64,000 nucleotides of DNA from Streptococcus sp. 68 (lineage in GTDB: Bacteria; Bacillota; Bacilli; Lactobacillales; Streptococcaceae), in contig NZ_VMMX01000001.1 of the NCBI RefSeq assembly GCF_013277415.1, positions 40,974 to 104,973 of the forward strand, written 5' to 3'. Of this stretch, positions 17,363 to 29,059 are shown in pieces. The first letter of the stretch is position 1. Every line of letters starts with the position of its first letter. A program made the position numbers and the translations under genes. The notes below the pieces were generated by a model. That model saw only the letters and a program-made list of their open reading frames with translations, had not been told where the DNA came from and ran no database searches.

Positions 17363-17557
17363 TTAAAAATTATCTTCCCAAAAGAGACTATTGAGGTCAG
17401 TTTGGAGGCTGCGGGCGAGATTGAGACAGAGTTCCAGAGTTGGGTTGTACTTGTCGTTCTCGATCATATTGATGGTTTGTCTCGAGACACCGATATCCTT
17501 GGCTAGCTCGAGCTGGGAAATACCCAATTCCTTGCGAAATTCTTTCACACGATTCAT
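17363..17557 (-). CDS. Small XRE-family transcriptional regulator
   Basis: 64 residues made up of little more than one Cro/CI helix-turn-helix: RVKEFRKELGISQLELAKDIGVSRQTINMIENDKYNPTLELCLNLARSL. The ATG at 17557 follows AAAGGAG at 8-bp spacing; an upstream in-frame ATG at 17578 lacks a ribosome site. It heads the leftward cluster of DUF3278-like genes and probably controls it through the inverted repeat at 17621-17638. Confidence 0.88.
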   Translation of the reverse strand: MNRVKEFRKELGISQLELAKDIGVSRQTINMIENDKYNPTLELCLNLARSLQTDLNSLFWEDNF

Positions 17558-17597
17558 CTGGACTCCTTTCTGATTCATGTCGTATATATTTGACTAC

Positions 17598-17638
17598 ATT
17601 ATATTCTTCTATAGAGTGAATGTCAAGCATATTTGACA
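17598..17638 (-). promoter_or_regulatory. Promoter and inverted-repeat operator of the XRE cluster
   Basis: Minus strand: TTGACA (17626-17621), 17 bp, TATAAT (17603-17598). TGTCAA-N6-TTGACA (17621-17638) is a perfect inverted repeat over the -35 box, and another GTCAAATA lies just downstream of the -10 box. This layout suggests autoregulation by the XRE protein (inference). Confidence 0.7.
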
Positions 17639-17722
17639 TATTTCTTAAAGAAATCTTACTTTTTTTGACCTATTTGTCTGACTAGTGCAAGCTGGTCGGA
17701 TTTGTGGTAAAATAGATAAGAT

Positions 17723-18673
17723 ATGACAAAAGAATTTCATCATGTAACGGTCTTACTCCACGAAACGATTGATATGCTCGACGTAAAGCCTGACGGTATC
17801 TACGTTGATGCGACTTTGGGTGGAGCGGGCCATAGCGAATATTTATTAAGTAAATTAAGTGAAAAAGGACATCTCTATGCCTTTGATCAGGATCAGAATG
17901 CCATTGACAATGCGCAAAAACGTTTGGCACCTTACATTGAGAAGGGAATGGTGACCTTTATCAAGGACAACTTCCGTCATTTACAGGCACGTTTGCGCGA
18001 AGCTGGTGTTCAAGAAATTGATGGAATTTGTTATGACTTGGGAGTGTCTAGCCCTCAATTAGACCAGCGTGAGCGTGGTTTTTCTTATAAAAAGGATGCG
18101 CCACTAGACATGCGGATGAATCAGGATGCTAGCCTGACAGCCTATGAAGTGGTGAATCACTATGACTATCATGACTTGGTTCGTATTTTCTTCAAGTATG
18201 GTGAGGATAAATTCTCTAAACAGATTGCCCGTAAGATTGAACAAGCGCGTGAAGTCAAGCCAATCGAGACTACGACTGAGTTAGCAGAGATTATCAAGTC
18301 GGCTAAACCTGCCAAGGAGCTCAAGAAGAAGGGCCATCCTGCTAAGCAGATTTTCCAGGCTATTCGAATTGAAGTCAATGATGAACTGGGAGCGGCAGAT
18401 GAGTCCATCCAGCAGGCTATGGATATGTTGGCTCTGGATGGTAGGATTTCAGTGATTACCTTTCATTCCTTAGAAGACCGCTTGACCAAGCAATTATTCA
18501 AGGAAGCTTCAACAGTTGAAGTTCCAAAAGGCTTGCCTTTCATCCCAGATGATCTCAAGCCCAAGATGGAATTGGTAGCCCGTAAGCCAATCTTGCCAAG
18601 TGCAGAAGAATTAGAAGCCAATAACCGCTCGCACTCAGCCAAGTTGCGCGTGGCCAGAAAAATTCACAAGTAA
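17723..18673 (+). CDS. rsmH: 16S rRNA (cytosine-1402-N4)-methyltransferase RsmH (MraW)
   Basis: A 316-residue SAM-dependent methyltransferase that modifies C1402 in the decoding centre of 16S rRNA. Motifs: [14 protein letters not shown], the SAM-binding [42 protein letters not shown]-like PLDMRMNQ and the C-terminal [14 protein letters not shown]. It is the first gene of the division cluster rsmH-ftsL-pbpX-mraY, 11 bp before ftsL. A promoter-like TAAAAT lies about 10 bp upstream of the start. Confidence 0.96.
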   Translation: MTKEFHHVTVLLHETIDMLDVKPDGIYVDATLGGAGHSEYLLSKLSEKGHLYAFDQDQNAIDNAQKRLAPYIEKGMVTFIKDNFRHLQARLREAGVQEIDGICYDLGVSSPQLDQRERGFSYKKDAPLDMRMNQDASLTAYEVVNHYDYHDLVRIFFKYGEDKFSKQIARKIEQAREVKPIETTTELAEIIKSAKPAKELKKKGHPAKQIFQAIRIEVNDELGAADESIQQAMDMLALDGRISVITFHSLEDRLTKQLFKEASTVEVPKGLPFIPDDLKPKMELVARKPILPSAEELEANNRSHSAKLRVARKIHK

Positions 18674-18684
18674 GAGGAAAAAGG

Positions 18685-19002
18685 ATGGCAGAAAGAATGG
18701 AAAAAACAGGTCAAATACTACAGATGCAACTTAAACGGTTTTCGCGTGTGGAAAAAGCTTTTTACTTTTCCATTGCTGTAACCACTCTTATTGTGGCCAT
18801 TAGTATTATTTTTATGCAGACCAAGCTCTTGCAAGTGCAGAATGATTTGACAAAAATCAATGCGCAGATAGAGGAAAAGAAGACCGAATTGGACGATGCC
18901 AAGCAAGAGGTCAATGAACTATTACGTGCAGAACGTTTGAAAGAAATTGCCAATTCACACGATTTGCAATTAAACAATGAAAATATTCGAATAGCGGAGT
19001 AA
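18685..19002 (+). CDS. ftsL: Cell division protein FtsL
   Basis: 105 residues: a short basic cytoplasmic part, one membrane helix (AFYFSIAVTTLIVAISIIFMQ) and an extracellular coiled-coil-like segment (LLQVQNDLTKINAQIEEKKTELDDAKQEVNELLRAE, heptad pattern) that would pair with DivIC/FtsB. Position between rsmH and pbpX is diagnostic, since the sequence itself is poorly conserved. Only 3 bp separate it from pbpX. Confidence 0.93.
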   Translation: MAERMEKTGQILQMQLKRFSRVEKAFYFSIAVTTLIVAISIIFMQTKLLQVQNDLTKINAQIEEKKTELDDAKQEVNELLRAERLKEIANSHDLQLNNENIRIAE

Positions 19003-19005
19003 GAT

Positions 19006-21258
19006 ATGAAGTGGACAAAAAGAGTAATCCGTTATGCGACGAAAAATCGGAAATCGCCGGCTGAAAACAGACGCAGAGTTGGAAAAAGTCTGAGTTTATT
19101 ATCTGTCTTTGTTTTTGCCGTTTTTTTAGTCAATTTTGCAGTCATTATTGGGACGGGCACTCGCTTTGGAACAGATTTAGCGAAGGAAGCTAAGAAGGTT
19201 CATCAAACCACCCGTACAGTTCCTGCCAAACGTGGGACTATTTATGACCGAAATGGAGTCCCGATTGCTGAGGATGCGACATCTTATAATGTCTATGCGG
19301 TCATTGATGAGAACTATAAGTCAGCAACGGGTAAGATTCTTTACGTAGAAAAAACACAATTTAACAAGGTTGCAGAGGTCTTTCATAAGTATCTGGACAT
19401 GGAAGAATCCTATGTAAGAGAGCAACTCTCGCAACCTAATCTCAAGCAAGTTTCCTTTGGTTCGAAGGGCAATGGGATTACCTATGCCAATATGATGGCT
19501 ATCAAAAAAGAGTTGGAAACTGCAGAGGTCAAGGGGATTGATTTTACAACCAGTCCCAATCGTAGTTACCCAAACGGACAATTTGCTTCTAGTTTTATCG
19601 GACTAGCTCAGCTCCATGAAAATGAAGATGGCAGCAAGAGTTTGCTGGGAACCTCTGGAATGGAGAGTTCCTTGAACAGTATTCTTGCAGGGACAGACGG
19701 CATTATTACCTATGAAAAGGATCGTCTGGGTAATATTGTACCTGGAACAGAACAAGTTTCCCAACAAACGGTAGATGGCAAGGATGTTTATACAACATTG
19801 TCTAGTCCGCTACAATCTTTCATGGAAACTCAGATGGATGCCTTTCTAGAAAAAGTAAAAGGTAAGTATATGACCGCGACCTTGGTCAGTGCAAAGACCG
19901 GTGAAATTCTCGCTACCACCCAACGACCTACCTTTAATGCAGATACTAAAGAAGGAATCACTGAGGACTTTGTTTGGCGTGACATTCTTTATCAAAGTAA
20001 CTATGAACCAGGATCAGCCATGAAGGTTATGACGTTAGCTTCTTCTATTGATAATAATACCTTCCCAAGTGGAGAATACTTCAATAGCAGTGAATTAAAA
20101 ATAGCGGATGTGACGACTCGAGATTGGGATGTTAATGATGGTTTGACTACTGGTGGGATGATGACTTTCTCACAAGGTTTCGCTCACTCCAGTAATGTTG
20201 GAATGAGTCTACTTGAACAAAAAATGGGAGATACTACTTGGTTGGATTATCTAAACCGCTTTAAATTTGGGGTCCCAACTCGCTTTGGCTTGACAGATGA
20301 ATACGCTGGTCAACTTCCAGCTGATAATATTGTCAATATTGCTCAAAGCTCATTTGGTCAAGGGATTTCAGTAACACAAACACAAATGCTTCGTGCCTTT
20401 ACAGCTATTGCTAATGATGGAGTTATGCTGGAGCCAAAATTTATAAGTGCTATTTATGATACTAACAATCAGTCTGTACGAAAGTCTAAAAAAGAGATTG
20501 TAGGAAAACCTGTATCTGAAGATGCAGCAAGCTTGACTCGTACTAACATGATATTAGTTGGGACGGACCCTCTATATGGAACTATGTATAATCACCACAC
20601 AGGAAAGCCAATTATAACAGTTCCTGGACAAAATGTAGCAGTTAAATCCGGTACGGCTCAAATCGCTGATGAGAAAAATGGAGGATACTTGGTTGGTTCT
20701 ACCAATTATATTTTCTCAGTTGTGACTATGAATCCTGCTGAAAATCCTGATTTTATCTTGTATGTAACGGTTCAACAGCCTGAGCATTATTCAGGTATTC
20801 AGTTGGGGGAATTTGCCAATCCTATCTTGGAAAGAGCAGTGGCTATGAAAGATTCCCTTAACCTCCAATCTACCGCTAAAACGTTAGATCAGGTAACCAA
20901 TCAAAGCGCTTATGCCATGCCTAGCATCAAGGATATTTCACCCGGTGATTTGGCGGAAGCTTTACGTCGCAATATTGTGCAACCAATTGTTGTTGGTGCA
21001 GGTACGAAGATAAAAAATGCCTCTATTGAGGAAGGGAAAAATCTCGCACCAAACCAACAAGTTCTTCTTTTATCGGATAAGGTAGAAGAAATTCCAGATA
21101 TGTATGGTTGGACAAAAACAACCGCAGAAGCTTTTTCTAAGTGGTTAAATATAGAACTTGAATTTGAAGGTTCAGGCTCTACTGTGCAGAAGCAGGATGT
21201 TCGTGCTAACACAGCTATCAAGGACATTAAAAAAATTACATTAACTTTAGGAGACTAA
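19006..21258 (+). CDS. pbpX: Penicillin-binding protein 2X (class B transpeptidase), low-affinity-type active site
   Basis: Septal peptidoglycan transpeptidase, 750 residues as in S. pneumoniae. Order: N-terminal membrane helix ([21 protein letters not shown]), dimerisation domain, transpeptidase domain, then two PASTA-like domains at the end. Catalytic motifs are Ser337-Ala-Met-Lys, Ser395-Ser-Asn and Lys547-Ser-Gly. Codon 338 is GCC (Ala) where beta-lactam-susceptible pneumococci have Thr, and codon 546 is GTT (Val) where they have Leu. Both changes are known from penicillin- and cephalosporin-resistant mosaic alleles. The C-terminal third differs at many positions from the R6 sequence as I remember it. 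This suggests a mosaic allele; resistance itself is not shown by sequence alone. Confidence 0.96.
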   Translation: MKWTKRVIRYATKNRKSPAENRRRVGKSLSLLSVFVFAVFLVNFAVIIGTGTRFGTDLAKEAKKVHQTTRTVPAKRGTIYDRNGVPIAEDATSYNVYAVIDENYKSATGKILYVEKTQFNKVAEVFHKYLDMEESYVREQLSQPNLKQVSFGSKGNGITYANMMAIKKELETAEVKGIDFTTSPNRSYPNGQFASSFIGLAQLHENEDGSKSLLGTSGMESSLNSILAGTDGIITYEKDRLGNIVPGTEQVSQQTVDGKDVYTTLSSPLQSFMETQMDAFLEKVKGKYMTATLVSAKTGEILATTQRPTFNADTKEGITEDFVWRDILYQSNYEPGSAMKVMTLASSIDNNTFPSGEYFNSSELKIADVTTRDWDVNDGLTTGGMMTFSQGFAHSSNVGMSLLEQKMGDTTWLDYLNRFKFGVPTRFGLTDEYAGQLPADNIVNIAQSSFGQGISVTQTQMLRAFTAIANDGVMLEPKFISAIYDTNNQSVRKSKKEIVGKPVSEDAASLTRTNMILVGTDPLYGTMYNHHTGKPIITVPGQNVAVKSGTAQIADEKNGGYLVGSTNYIFSVVTMNPAENPDFILYVTVQQPEHYSGIQLGEFANPILERAVAMKDSLNLQSTAKTLDQVTNQSAYAMPSIKDISPGDLAEALRRNIVQPIVVGAGTKIKNASIEEGKNLAPNQQVLLLSDKVEEIPDMYGWTKTTAEAFSKWLNIELEFEGSGSTVQKQDVRANTAIKDIKKITLTLGD

Positions 21259-21259
21259 T

Positions 21260-22240
21260 ATGTTTATTTCCATCAGTGCTGGAATTGTGACATTTTTACT
21301 AACTTTAGTAGGAATTCCGGCCTTTATCCAATTTTATAGAAAGGCGCAAATTACAGGCCAGCAGATGCATGAGGATGTCAAACAGCATCAGGCAAAAGCT
21401 GGGACTCCTACAATGGGAGGTTTGGTTTTCTTAATTACTTCTGTTTTGGTTGCTTTCTTTTTCGCCCTATTTAGTAGCCAATTCAGCAATAATGTGGGAA
21501 TGATTTTGTTTATCTTGGTCTTGTATGGCTTGGTCGGATTTTTAGATGACTTTCTCAAGGTTTTTCGTAAAATCAATGAAGGGCTTAATCCTAAGCAAAA
21601 ATTGGCTCTTCAGCTTCTAGGTGGAGTTATCTTCTATCTTTTCTATGAGCGTGGGGGCGATATGCTTTCAGTATTTGGTTACCAAGTGCATCTAGGGATT
21701 TTCTATATTTTCTTCGCTCTTTTCTGGCTAGTCGGTTTTTCAAATGCAGTCAACTTGACAGACGGCATTGACGGTTTAGCTAGTATTTCAGTGGTGATTA
21801 GTTTGTCAGCTTATGGAGTTATTGCCTATGTGCAAGGTCAGATGGATATCCTTCTAGTAATTCTTGCCGTGATTGGTGGTTTGCTCGGTTTCTTCGTCTT
21901 TAACCATAAGCCTGCTAAAGTCTTTATGGGGGATGTGGGAAGTTTGGCTCTCGGTGGAATGCTGGCAGCTATCTCTATGGCCCTCCACCAAGAATGGACT
22001 CTCTTGATTATCGGAATTGTTTATGTCTTTGAAACAACTTCGGTCATGATGCAAGTCAGCTATTTCAAACTGACTGGTGGTAAACGTATTTTCCGTATGA
22101 CGCCTGTCCATCACCATTTTGAACTTGGAGGATTGTCTGGTAAAGGAAATCCTTGGAGCGAGTGGAAGGTTGACTTCTTCTTTTGGGGAGTTGGGCTTCT
22201 AGCAAGTCTCCTGACCCTAGCAATTTTATATTTGATGTAA
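21260..22240 (+). CDS. mraY: Phospho-N-acetylmuramoyl-pentapeptide transferase MraY
   Basis: Makes lipid I from UDP-MurNAc-pentapeptide and undecaprenyl phosphate. The 326-residue protein has about ten membrane helices and all signature motifs: [16 protein letters not shown] (Asp-Asp), [25 protein letters not shown] and the HHHFE loop. It begins one base after the pbpX stop, so the two are co-translated. It ends the division cluster. Confidence 0.96.
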   Translation: MFISISAGIVTFLLTLVGIPAFIQFYRKAQITGQQMHEDVKQHQAKAGTPTMGGLVFLITSVLVAFFFALFSSQFSNNVGMILFILVLYGLVGFLDDFLKVFRKINEGLNPKQKLALQLLGGVIFYLFYERGGDMLSVFGYQVHLGIFYIFFALFWLVGFSNAVNLTDGIDGLASISVVISLSAYGVIAYVQGQMDILLVILAVIGGLLGFFVFNHKPAKVFMGDVGSLALGGMLAAISMALHQEWTLLIIGIVYVFETTSVMMQVSYFKLTGGKRIFRMTPVHHHFELGGLSGKGNPWSEWKVDFFFWGVGLLASLLTLAILYLM

Positions 22241-22288
22241 GAATGGCATCCTGATGTTTCAGGGTGTTTTTGCTGTTTAAAAAATATT

Positions 22289-22338
22289 GGTCAATTAAAG
22301 TCAAAACCCTTGACCTTTTCTGACCAATGTAGTATATT
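22289..22338 (+). promoter_or_regulatory. Upstream copy of the CtsR-type clpL promoter
   Basis: TTGACC (22310-22315), 17 bp, TATATT (22333-22338). Two CtsR-like boxes flank or overlap the -35 box: GGTCAAT-TAA-AGTCAAA (22289-22305) and, inverted, CTTGACC-TTT-TCTGACC (22309-22325). CtsR represses clp genes through tandem GGTCAAA heptads spaced by 3 bases. Confidence 0.75.
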
Positions 22339-22375
22339 ATGAACGTAAGGTAAATGAAAGCCTTACGTGAACACT

Positions 22376-22494
22376 TATACTCAATGAAAATCAAGAGCAA
22401 ACTAGGAAGCTAGCCGCAGGCTGCTCAAAGCACAGCTTAGAGGTTGTAGATAAGGCGAAGCTGATGTGGTTTGAAGAGATTTTCGAAGAGTATA
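22376..22494 (-). repeat. BOX element between the duplicated clpL promoters
   Basis: Runs from TATACTCAATGAAAATC to the GAAGAGTATA end typical of pneumococcal BOX elements, with a partly degenerate middle. Its ends are inverted-repeat-like (TACTCAATGAAAATC / GATTTTCGAAGAGTA). Confidence 0.85.
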
Positions 22495-22503
22495 AAAAAT
22501 ATT

Positions 22504-22553
22504 GGTCAATTAAAGTCAAAACCCTTGACCTTTTCTGACTAATGTAGTATATT
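22504..22553 (+). promoter_or_regulatory. Downstream copy of the CtsR-type clpL promoter
   Basis: Same layout as the upstream copy, shifted by 215 bp: TTGACC (22525-22530), 17 bp, TATATT (22548-22553), and CtsR-like boxes at 22504-22520 and 22524-22540. In the second box the distal heptad is TCTGACT instead of TCTGACC, which may weaken CtsR binding. Confidence 0.7.
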
Positions 22554-22622
22554 ATGAACGTAAGGTAAATGAAAGCCTTACTCGAACACTTATTTAAAGT
22601 AAAATAGAAAGAGGTGGGGTCT

Positions 22623-22712
22623 ATGTTTCATCTAGAAATCTTCAGAAGTAAAGATAGTCTACTCCTTCTTGAAAAAGAAAAACCAGAAATAGTACCTAGA
22701 GTAGCCATTTAG
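22623..22712 (+). CDS. Possible 29-residue leader peptide upstream of clpL
   Basis: ATG 22623 follows GAAAGAGGTGGGG and encodes 29 residues beginning MFHLEIFRSKDSLLLLEKEK and ending at TAG 22710. It lies in the transcript leader between the CtsR-type promoter and clpL, 82 bp before the clpL ATG. No family is recognised. It may be a real small gene or chance; the ribosome site is its only direct support. Confidence 0.4.
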   Translation: MFHLEIFRSKDSLLLLEKEKPEIVPRVAI

Positions 22713-22794
22713 CTAGTCTAAATTTTTTAACACAAAGGTCAAAGATAGTCAATATCAGTAATCATAACTAAGTAAACAAAAAGAGGTAAAGAAT

Positions 22795-24900
22795 ATGAAC
22801 AACAACTTTAATAATTTTAATAACATGGATGATTTATTTAACCAATTGATGGGTGGTATGCGAGGATATAGTTCTGAAAATCGCCGTTACTTGATTAATG
22901 GACGAGAAGTGACACCTGAAGAATTTGCTCACTATCGTGCAACCGGTCAATTGCAAGGGAATGTAGAAGCTAATGGACAAATGCAACAACAGGCTTCAGG
23001 TATAAAACAAGATGGTGTCCTTGCTAAACTAGGTCGAAACTTGACTGCAGAAGCGCGTGAGGGCAAGCTGGATCCAGTTATCGGACGGAACAAGGAAATT
23101 CAAGAAGCATCTGAAATCCTCTCACGCCGTACCAAGAACAATCCTGTTTTGGTCGGGGATGCAGGCGTTGGTAAGACAGCAGTTGTCGAAGGCTTGGCAC
23201 AAGCCATTGTGAACGGAGATGTTCCAGCTGCTATTAAGAATAAGGAAATTATTTCCATTGACATCTCAGGTCTTGAGGCTGGTACTCAATACCGTGGTAG
23301 CTTTGAAGAAAATGTGCAAAATCTAGTAAACGAAGTAAAAGAAGTAGGAAATATTATCCTCTTCTTTGATGAAATTCACCAAATTCTCGGTGCTGGTAGC
23401 ACTGGTGGAGATAGTGGATCTAAGGGGCTTGCGGATATTCTCAAGCCAGCCCTCTCTCGTGGAGAATTGACAGTGATTGGAGCAACGACTCAAGACGAAT
23501 ATCGTAATACCATCTTGAAAAATGCAGCTCTTGCTCGTCGTTTCAACGAAGTCAAGGTCAATGCTCCTTCAGCAGAGGATACTTTTAAAATCCTTCAAGG
23601 AATTCGTGATCTCTATCAACAACACCACAATGTCATCTTGCCAGACGAAGTTTTGAAAGCGGCAGTGGATTATTCTGTTCAGTATATTCCTCAACGTAGC
23701 TTGCCAGATAAGGCTATTGACCTTGTCGATGTAACGGCAGCTCACTTGGCGGCACAACATCCTGTAACAGATGTGCATGCTGTTGAACGTGAAATTGAGG
23801 CAGAAAAAGACAAGCAAGAAAAAGCAGTTGAGGCGGAAGATTTTGAAGCAGCTCTCAACTATAAAACACGCATCGCAGAATTGGAAAAGAAAATCGAAAA
23901 CCACACAGAAGATATGAAAGTGACTGCAAGTGTCAACGATGTGGCTGAATCTGTAGAACGAATGACGGGTATTCCAGTGTCACAAATGGGAGCTACGGAC
24001 ATCGAACGTTTGAAAGATATGGGTCATCGTTTGCAGACGAAAGTTATTGGTCAAGATAAGGCCGTTGAAGCAGTAGCAAAAGCTATCCGTCGTAACCGTG
24101 CTGGTTTTGATGAAGGTAATCGCCCAATCGGTAGCTTCCTCTTTGTAGGTCCAACTGGAGTTGGTAAGACTGAACTTGCTAAGCAATTGGCGCTCGATAT
24201 GTTTGGGACCAAGGACGCAATCATCCGTTTGGATATGTCTGAATACAGTGACCGCACAGCCGTTTCTAAGCTAATCGGTACAACAGCTGGTTACGTGGGG
24301 TATGATGACAATAACAATACTTTGACAGAACGTGTGCGTCGCAATCCTTACTCTATCATTCTCTTGGATGAAATTGAAAAGGCTGATCCTCAAGTCATTA
24401 CCCTTCTCCTCCAAGTTCTAGATGATGGTCGTTTGACAGATGGTCAAGGTAACACTGTCAACTTCAAGAATACGGTGATTATCGCAACTTCAAACGCAGG
24501 CTTTGGTTACGAAGCTAACTTGACAGAAGATGCTGATAAACCAGAATTGATGGATCGTTTGAAACCTTACTTCCGTCCAGAATTCCTTAACCGCTTTAAT
24601 GCAGTTATTGAGTTCTCACACTTGACTAAGGAAGATCTTTCTAAGATTGTGGATTTAATGTTGGCTGAAGTCAACCAAACCTTGGCCAAGAAAGACATTG
24701 ACTTGGCAGTGAGCGAAGCTGCTAAAGAATACATGACTGAGGAAGGCTACGATGAAGTCATGGGTGTTCGTCCACTCCGTCGTGTGGTTGAACAACAAAT
24801 CCGTGACAAAGTCACAGACTTCCACTTGGATAACCTTGATGCTAAACACCTAGAAGCTGACATGGAAGATGGTGTTTTGGTCATTCGTGAAAAAGCCTAA
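22795..24900 (+). CDS. clpL: Clp ATPase ClpL (HSP100 chaperone)
   Basis: A 701-residue AAA+ disaggregase. The N-terminal part is short and Asn-rich ([18 protein letters not shown]). The first AAA module has Walker A GDAGVGKT and Walker B ILFFDEIH; a short coiled-coil linker follows; the second module has [12 protein letters not shown] and [14 protein letters not shown]. It lacks the IGF-type loop expected in ClpP partners, so it probably acts as a chaperone in heat stress. Expression should be derepressed on heat shock through the CtsR-like sites upstream. A BOX element begins at its stop codon. Confidence 0.95.
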   Translation: MNNNFNNFNNMDDLFNQLMGGMRGYSSENRRYLINGREVTPEEFAHYRATGQLQGNVEANGQMQQQASGIKQDGVLAKLGRNLTAEAREGKLDPVIGRNKEIQEASEILSRRTKNNPVLVGDAGVGKTAVVEGLAQAIVNGDVPAAIKNKEIISIDISGLEAGTQYRGSFEENVQNLVNEVKEVGNIILFFDEIHQILGAGSTGGDSGSKGLADILKPALSRGELTVIGATTQDEYRNTILKNAALARRFNEVKVNAPSAEDTFKILQGIRDLYQQHHNVILPDEVLKAAVDYSVQYIPQRSLPDKAIDLVDVTAAHLAAQHPVTDVHAVEREIEAEKDKQEKAVEAEDFEAALNYKTRIAELEKKIENHTEDMKVTASVNDVAESVERMTGIPVSQMGATDIERLKDMGHRLQTKVIGQDKAVEAVAKAIRRNRAGFDEGNRPIGSFLFVGPTGVGKTELAKQLALDMFGTKDAIIRLDMSEYSDRTAVSKLIGTTAGYVGYDDNNNTLTERVRRNPYSIILLDEIEKADPQVITLLLQVLDDGRLTDGQGNTVNFKNTVIIATSNAGFGYEANLTEDADKPELMDRLKPYFRPEFLNRFNAVIEFSHLTKEDLSKIVDLMLAEVNQTLAKKDIDLAVSEAAKEYMTEEGYDEVMGVRPLRRVVEQQIRDKVTDFHLDNLDAKHLEADMEDGVLVIREKA

Positions 24901-25005
24901 TACTCTTCGAAAATCAAATTCAAACCACGTCAACGTCGCCTTGCCGTACTCAAGTACAGCCTGCGGCTAGTTTCCTAGTTTGCTCTTTGATTTTCATTGA
25001 GTATA
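24899..25005 (+). repeat. BOX element between clpL and luxS
   Basis: Starts ATACTCTTCGAAAATCAAA and ends TTTTCATTGAGTATA, with the internal GTCGCCTTGCCGTA and GCCTGCGGCTAG segments typical of boxA-boxC without a boxB. It overlaps the clpL stop codon. Confidence 0.9.
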
Positions 25006-25031
25006 AGACAAAATTTTGAGAATAAAAAAAG

Positions 25032-25063
25032 AAGGAGCCAGCTGAAAAAAACTGGTTCCTTTT
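25032..25063. terminator. Bidirectional terminator between clpL and luxS
   Basis: AAGGAGCCAG pairs with CTGGTTCCTT, with A-rich sequence on the left and T-rich on the right. It serves two convergent genes. Confidence 0.85.
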
Positions 25064-25067
25064 ATGT

Positions 25068-25550
25068 TTAAATCACATGACGTTCAAAGGCATCATCTGA
25101 AATCCCTTGTTCTAGAATAAGTTTTGCCCATTCTTTAGCAGAAAAGAGACTGTGATCCTTATAGTTTCCGCAAGATTCGATGGTTGTTCCAGGAACATCT
25201 TCCCAAGTAGTAGTTTCAGCGATTTCCTTGAGCGAATCCTTGATAACAGCCGCAATTTCAGCGCTAGTATGGCGCCCCCACATAATCATGTGGAAGCCTG
25301 TGCGGCACCCAAATGGTGAACAGTCAATCATACCGTCAATCCGGGTACGGATGAGTTTGGCTAAGAGGTGCTCGATAGTGTGCAGACCAGCGGTAGGGAT
25401 TGAGTCTTCGTTTGGTTGCACCAAGCGAATATCATAATTGGAGATGACATCTCCCTTTGGTCCTGTTTCTTCCCCAATCAAGCGGACATAAGGTGCTTTA
25501 ACAATAGTGTGGTCAAGTTCAAAACTTTCAACAATAACTTCTTTTGACAT
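25068..25550 (-). CDS. luxS: S-ribosylhomocysteine lyase LuxS
   Basis: Cleaves S-ribosylhomocysteine to homocysteine and DPD, the precursor of autoinducer-2. The 160-residue protein has the metal-binding HTIEH motif, the catalytic Cys in SPFGCRTGF, and HMIMWG. I chose ATG 25550, preceded by GAAAGGA; a longer open frame upstream has no ribosome site and no homology. The preceding gene ends in its own terminator, so luxS is probably transcribed alone. Confidence 0.96.
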   Translation of the reverse strand: MSKEVIVESFELDHTIVKAPYVRLIGEETGPKGDVISNYDIRLVQPNEDSIPTAGLHTIEHLLAKLIRTRIDGMIDCSPFGCRTGFHMIMWGRHTSAEIAAVIKDSLKEIAETTTWEDVPGTTIESCGNYKDHSLFSAKEWAKLILEQGISDDAFERHVI

Positions 25551-25611
25551 GGTAAATCCTTTCAGTTTTCTTCTTTCATTATAACATAAAGCTGGCTCCT
25601 GAGACAGAGAG

Positions 25612-25637
25612 AAAACCTCTCCGAGAGTGGAGAGGTT
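25612..25637 (-). terminator. Terminator of the DUF1846 gene
   Basis: Minus strand: AACCTCTCC pairs with GGAGAGGTT, followed by TTCTCTCT. It lies between the DUF1846 stop and luxS. Confidence 0.75.
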
Positions 25638-25644
25638 GAAATCG

Positions 25645-27129
25645 TTACTTACGATACAAGCGGTCGTATTGGTAGTATGGGTCAAAGGTTACGTTGATAC
25701 CCAGTTTACGAAGGACATTTTTGTCTTCATCAGTCAAGATGATGGTTGAGTGGGCTTCGCTTCCTTTGAGGTTGCCAAGTTCTTCCATAGCACGAGCGGC
25801 ATCAGGATTTTCTGTAGCTGTGATAGCTAGTGCAATCAAAATTTCATTTGAATGAAGGCGTGGATTGCGACTACCGAGATGATCGATTTTAAGACCTTGG
25901 ATTGGCTTAACAACTTCAGGCTCGATGAGTTTTACTTCTTTAGCGATGTCAGCTGATTTCTTGATAGCGTTGATAAGAGCAGCGGCTGTAGGGCCAAAGA
26001 GTTCGGAGTTCTTACCTGTGACGATTTCTCCATTTGGCAATTCAAGAGCTAGGGCAGGGTCGCCAGTTTCTTCTGCCTTTTGACGGGCAACGACAGCAAC
26101 CTTGCGGTCTGCAGGTGTGATACCTAGGTCGTTCATAAGCAACTCAATTTTCTTGACAGCAGATTCGCCCACTTTTTCGGCTTTAAAATCAAGAACTGTT
26201 TGATAGTAGCGACGGATAATTTCTTGTTTAGAAGCTTCGATAGCCGCTTCGTCATCAGTAATAGCGAAACCAACCATGTTGACACCCATGTCTGTTGGTG
26301 AAGCGTATGGAGATTCACTAAGGATACGTTCTAACATACGTTTGAGAACTGGGAAGATTTCAATATCACGGTTGTAGTTGACAGTGGTCTCTCCGTAGGT
26401 TTGGAGATGGAAGGGGTCAATCATGTTGACATCATCAAGATCCGCCGTTGCTGCTTCATAGGCCAAGTTAACGGGATGATGAAGAGGAAGATTCCAAACT
26501 GGGAATGTTTCAAATTTAGCATAACCAGACTTGATACCATTGATTTGGTCGTGGTACATGTTTGACATACAAGTTGCCAATTTTCCAGAACCAGGTCCAG
26601 GAGCGGTTACGACAATCAAGTTACGACTGGTTTTGATGTAGTCGTTTTTCCCCATACCTTCTGGAGAAATGATGTGATCCATATCTGTTGGATATCCTTT
26701 GATTGGATAATGAAGATAAGAATCAATTCCGTTTTTCTCAAGTTGGTTGCGGAAGGCATCTGCAGCAGGTTGGCCAGCGTATTGTGTAATGACAACGGAG
26801 CCAACGAAAATCCCTAATTCATTGAATTTGTCAATCAAACGGAGAACTTCTTGGTCATAAGAAATGCCCAAGTCACCACGTGCTTTAGAATGTTCGATGT
26901 TGCTCGCGTTAATGGCGATCACAACCTCAACTTGCTCTTTCAATTCTTGCAAGAGCTTGATTTTGTTGTCAGGCTCATAACCAGGAAGGACACGAGCAGC
27001 GTGGAAATCTTCTAACATTTTGCCGCCAAACTCCAAGTAGAGCTTGCCGTCAAATTGGTTAATGCGCTCCAAAATGTGGTCGCGCTGTAGATTCAAATAT
27101 TGTTCAGAACTAAAAGCTTGTTTTTTCAT
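25645..27129 (-). CDS. DUF1846-family protein
   Basis: A 494-residue cytoplasmic protein of the widespread Firmicutes family DUF1846, function unknown. It begins [19 protein letters not shown] at 27129 after GAGGT. Visible features are a Rossmann-like start ([12 protein letters not shown]), [20 protein letters not shown] (a glycine-rich loop, possibly phosphate binding), GTIP-free middle region and [30 protein letters not shown] near the C-terminus. Length agrees with the family. The longer open frame upstream of 27129 crosses the promoter region and is not credible. Confidence 0.85.
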   Translation of the reverse strand: MKKQAFSSEQYLNLQRDHILERINQFDGKLYLEFGGKMLEDFHAARVLPGYEPDNKIKLLQELKEQVEVVIAINASNIEHSKARGDLGISYDQEVLRLIDKFNELGIFVGSVVITQYAGQPAADAFRNQLEKNGIDSYLHYPIKGYPTDMDHIISPEGMGKNDYIKTSRNLIVVTAPGPGSGKLATCMSNMYHDQINGIKSGYAKFETFPVWNLPLHHPVNLAYEAATADLDDVNMIDPFHLQTYGETTVNYNRDIEIFPVLKRMLERILSESPYASPTDMGVNMVGFAITDDEAAIEASKQEIIRRYYQTVLDFKAEKVGESAVKKIELLMNDLGITPADRKVAVVARQKAEETGDPALALELPNGEIVTGKNSELFGPTAAALINAIKKSADIAKEVKLIEPEVVKPIQGLKIDHLGSRNPRLHSNEILIALAITATENPDAARAMEELGNLKGSEAHSTIILTDEDKNVLRKLGINVTFDPYYQYDRLYRK

Positions 27130-27209
27130 TTTTTTACCTCTGACCTCTATTATAATAAAAAATTGGAAGTTAGGAAACTGCGGAGTTAAAAAAGGAATCA
27201 AAAAGATTA

Positions 27210-27247
27210 GGCAAACGCTTGCACTAAAATTCAAAAAACGCTATCAT
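27210..27247 (+). promoter_or_regulatory. dexB promoter overlapped by a cre site
   Basis: TTGCAC (27219-27224), 17 bp, TATCAT (27242-27247). The near-palindrome GGCAAACGCTTGCA (27210-27223) matches the CcpA catabolite-response consensus and covers the -35 box, which indicates repression in preferred sugars. Confidence 0.75.
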
Positions 27248-27272
27248 AGACTATAGATTATGAAAATAATGA

Positions 27273-28892
<1,620 letters not shown>

Positions 28893-28900
28893 AAAGTGAG

Positions 28901-28930
28901 AACCTTGAGCCTTAGAGCTTGAGGTTTTTT
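28901..28930 (+). terminator. Terminator of dexB
   Basis: AACCTTGAGC pairs (with G-T wobbles) with GCTTGAGGTT, then a run of T. Confidence 0.7.
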
Positions 28931-29000
28931 GCTAAAAGTTGTATAAAAAACTATTTTAAAAACATTTGTTAGAATTTTCTAACAAATTCTACAAGAAGTC

Positions 29001-29028
29001 TTGCATTTATAAAAAAATAGGGTATAAT
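29001..29028 (+). promoter_or_regulatory. Promoter of the aliC-like gene
   Basis: TTGCAT (29001-29006), 16 bp, TATAAT (29023-29028), about 30 bp upstream of the start codon. Confidence 0.7.
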
Positions 29029-29059
29029 AGTGAAAATACTATTTTGAAGGAGATTATTT

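Larger units (their letters stand above)
22278..22593 (+). repeat. Direct repeat (2 x ~101 bp) carrying the clpL promoter, split by a BOX element
   Basis: The segments 22278-22378 and 22493-22593 are nearly identical (period 215). I see differences only at the second CtsR-like heptad (TGACC versus TGACT) and at a two-base patch near the end (CTTACGTG versus CTTACTCG). The BOX element at 22376-22494 separates them. Confidence 0.9.

Noticed and set aside
25551..25685. Extended LuxS start
   Set aside because: The extension has no ribosome site, crosses the upstream terminator and is absent from the LuxS family.
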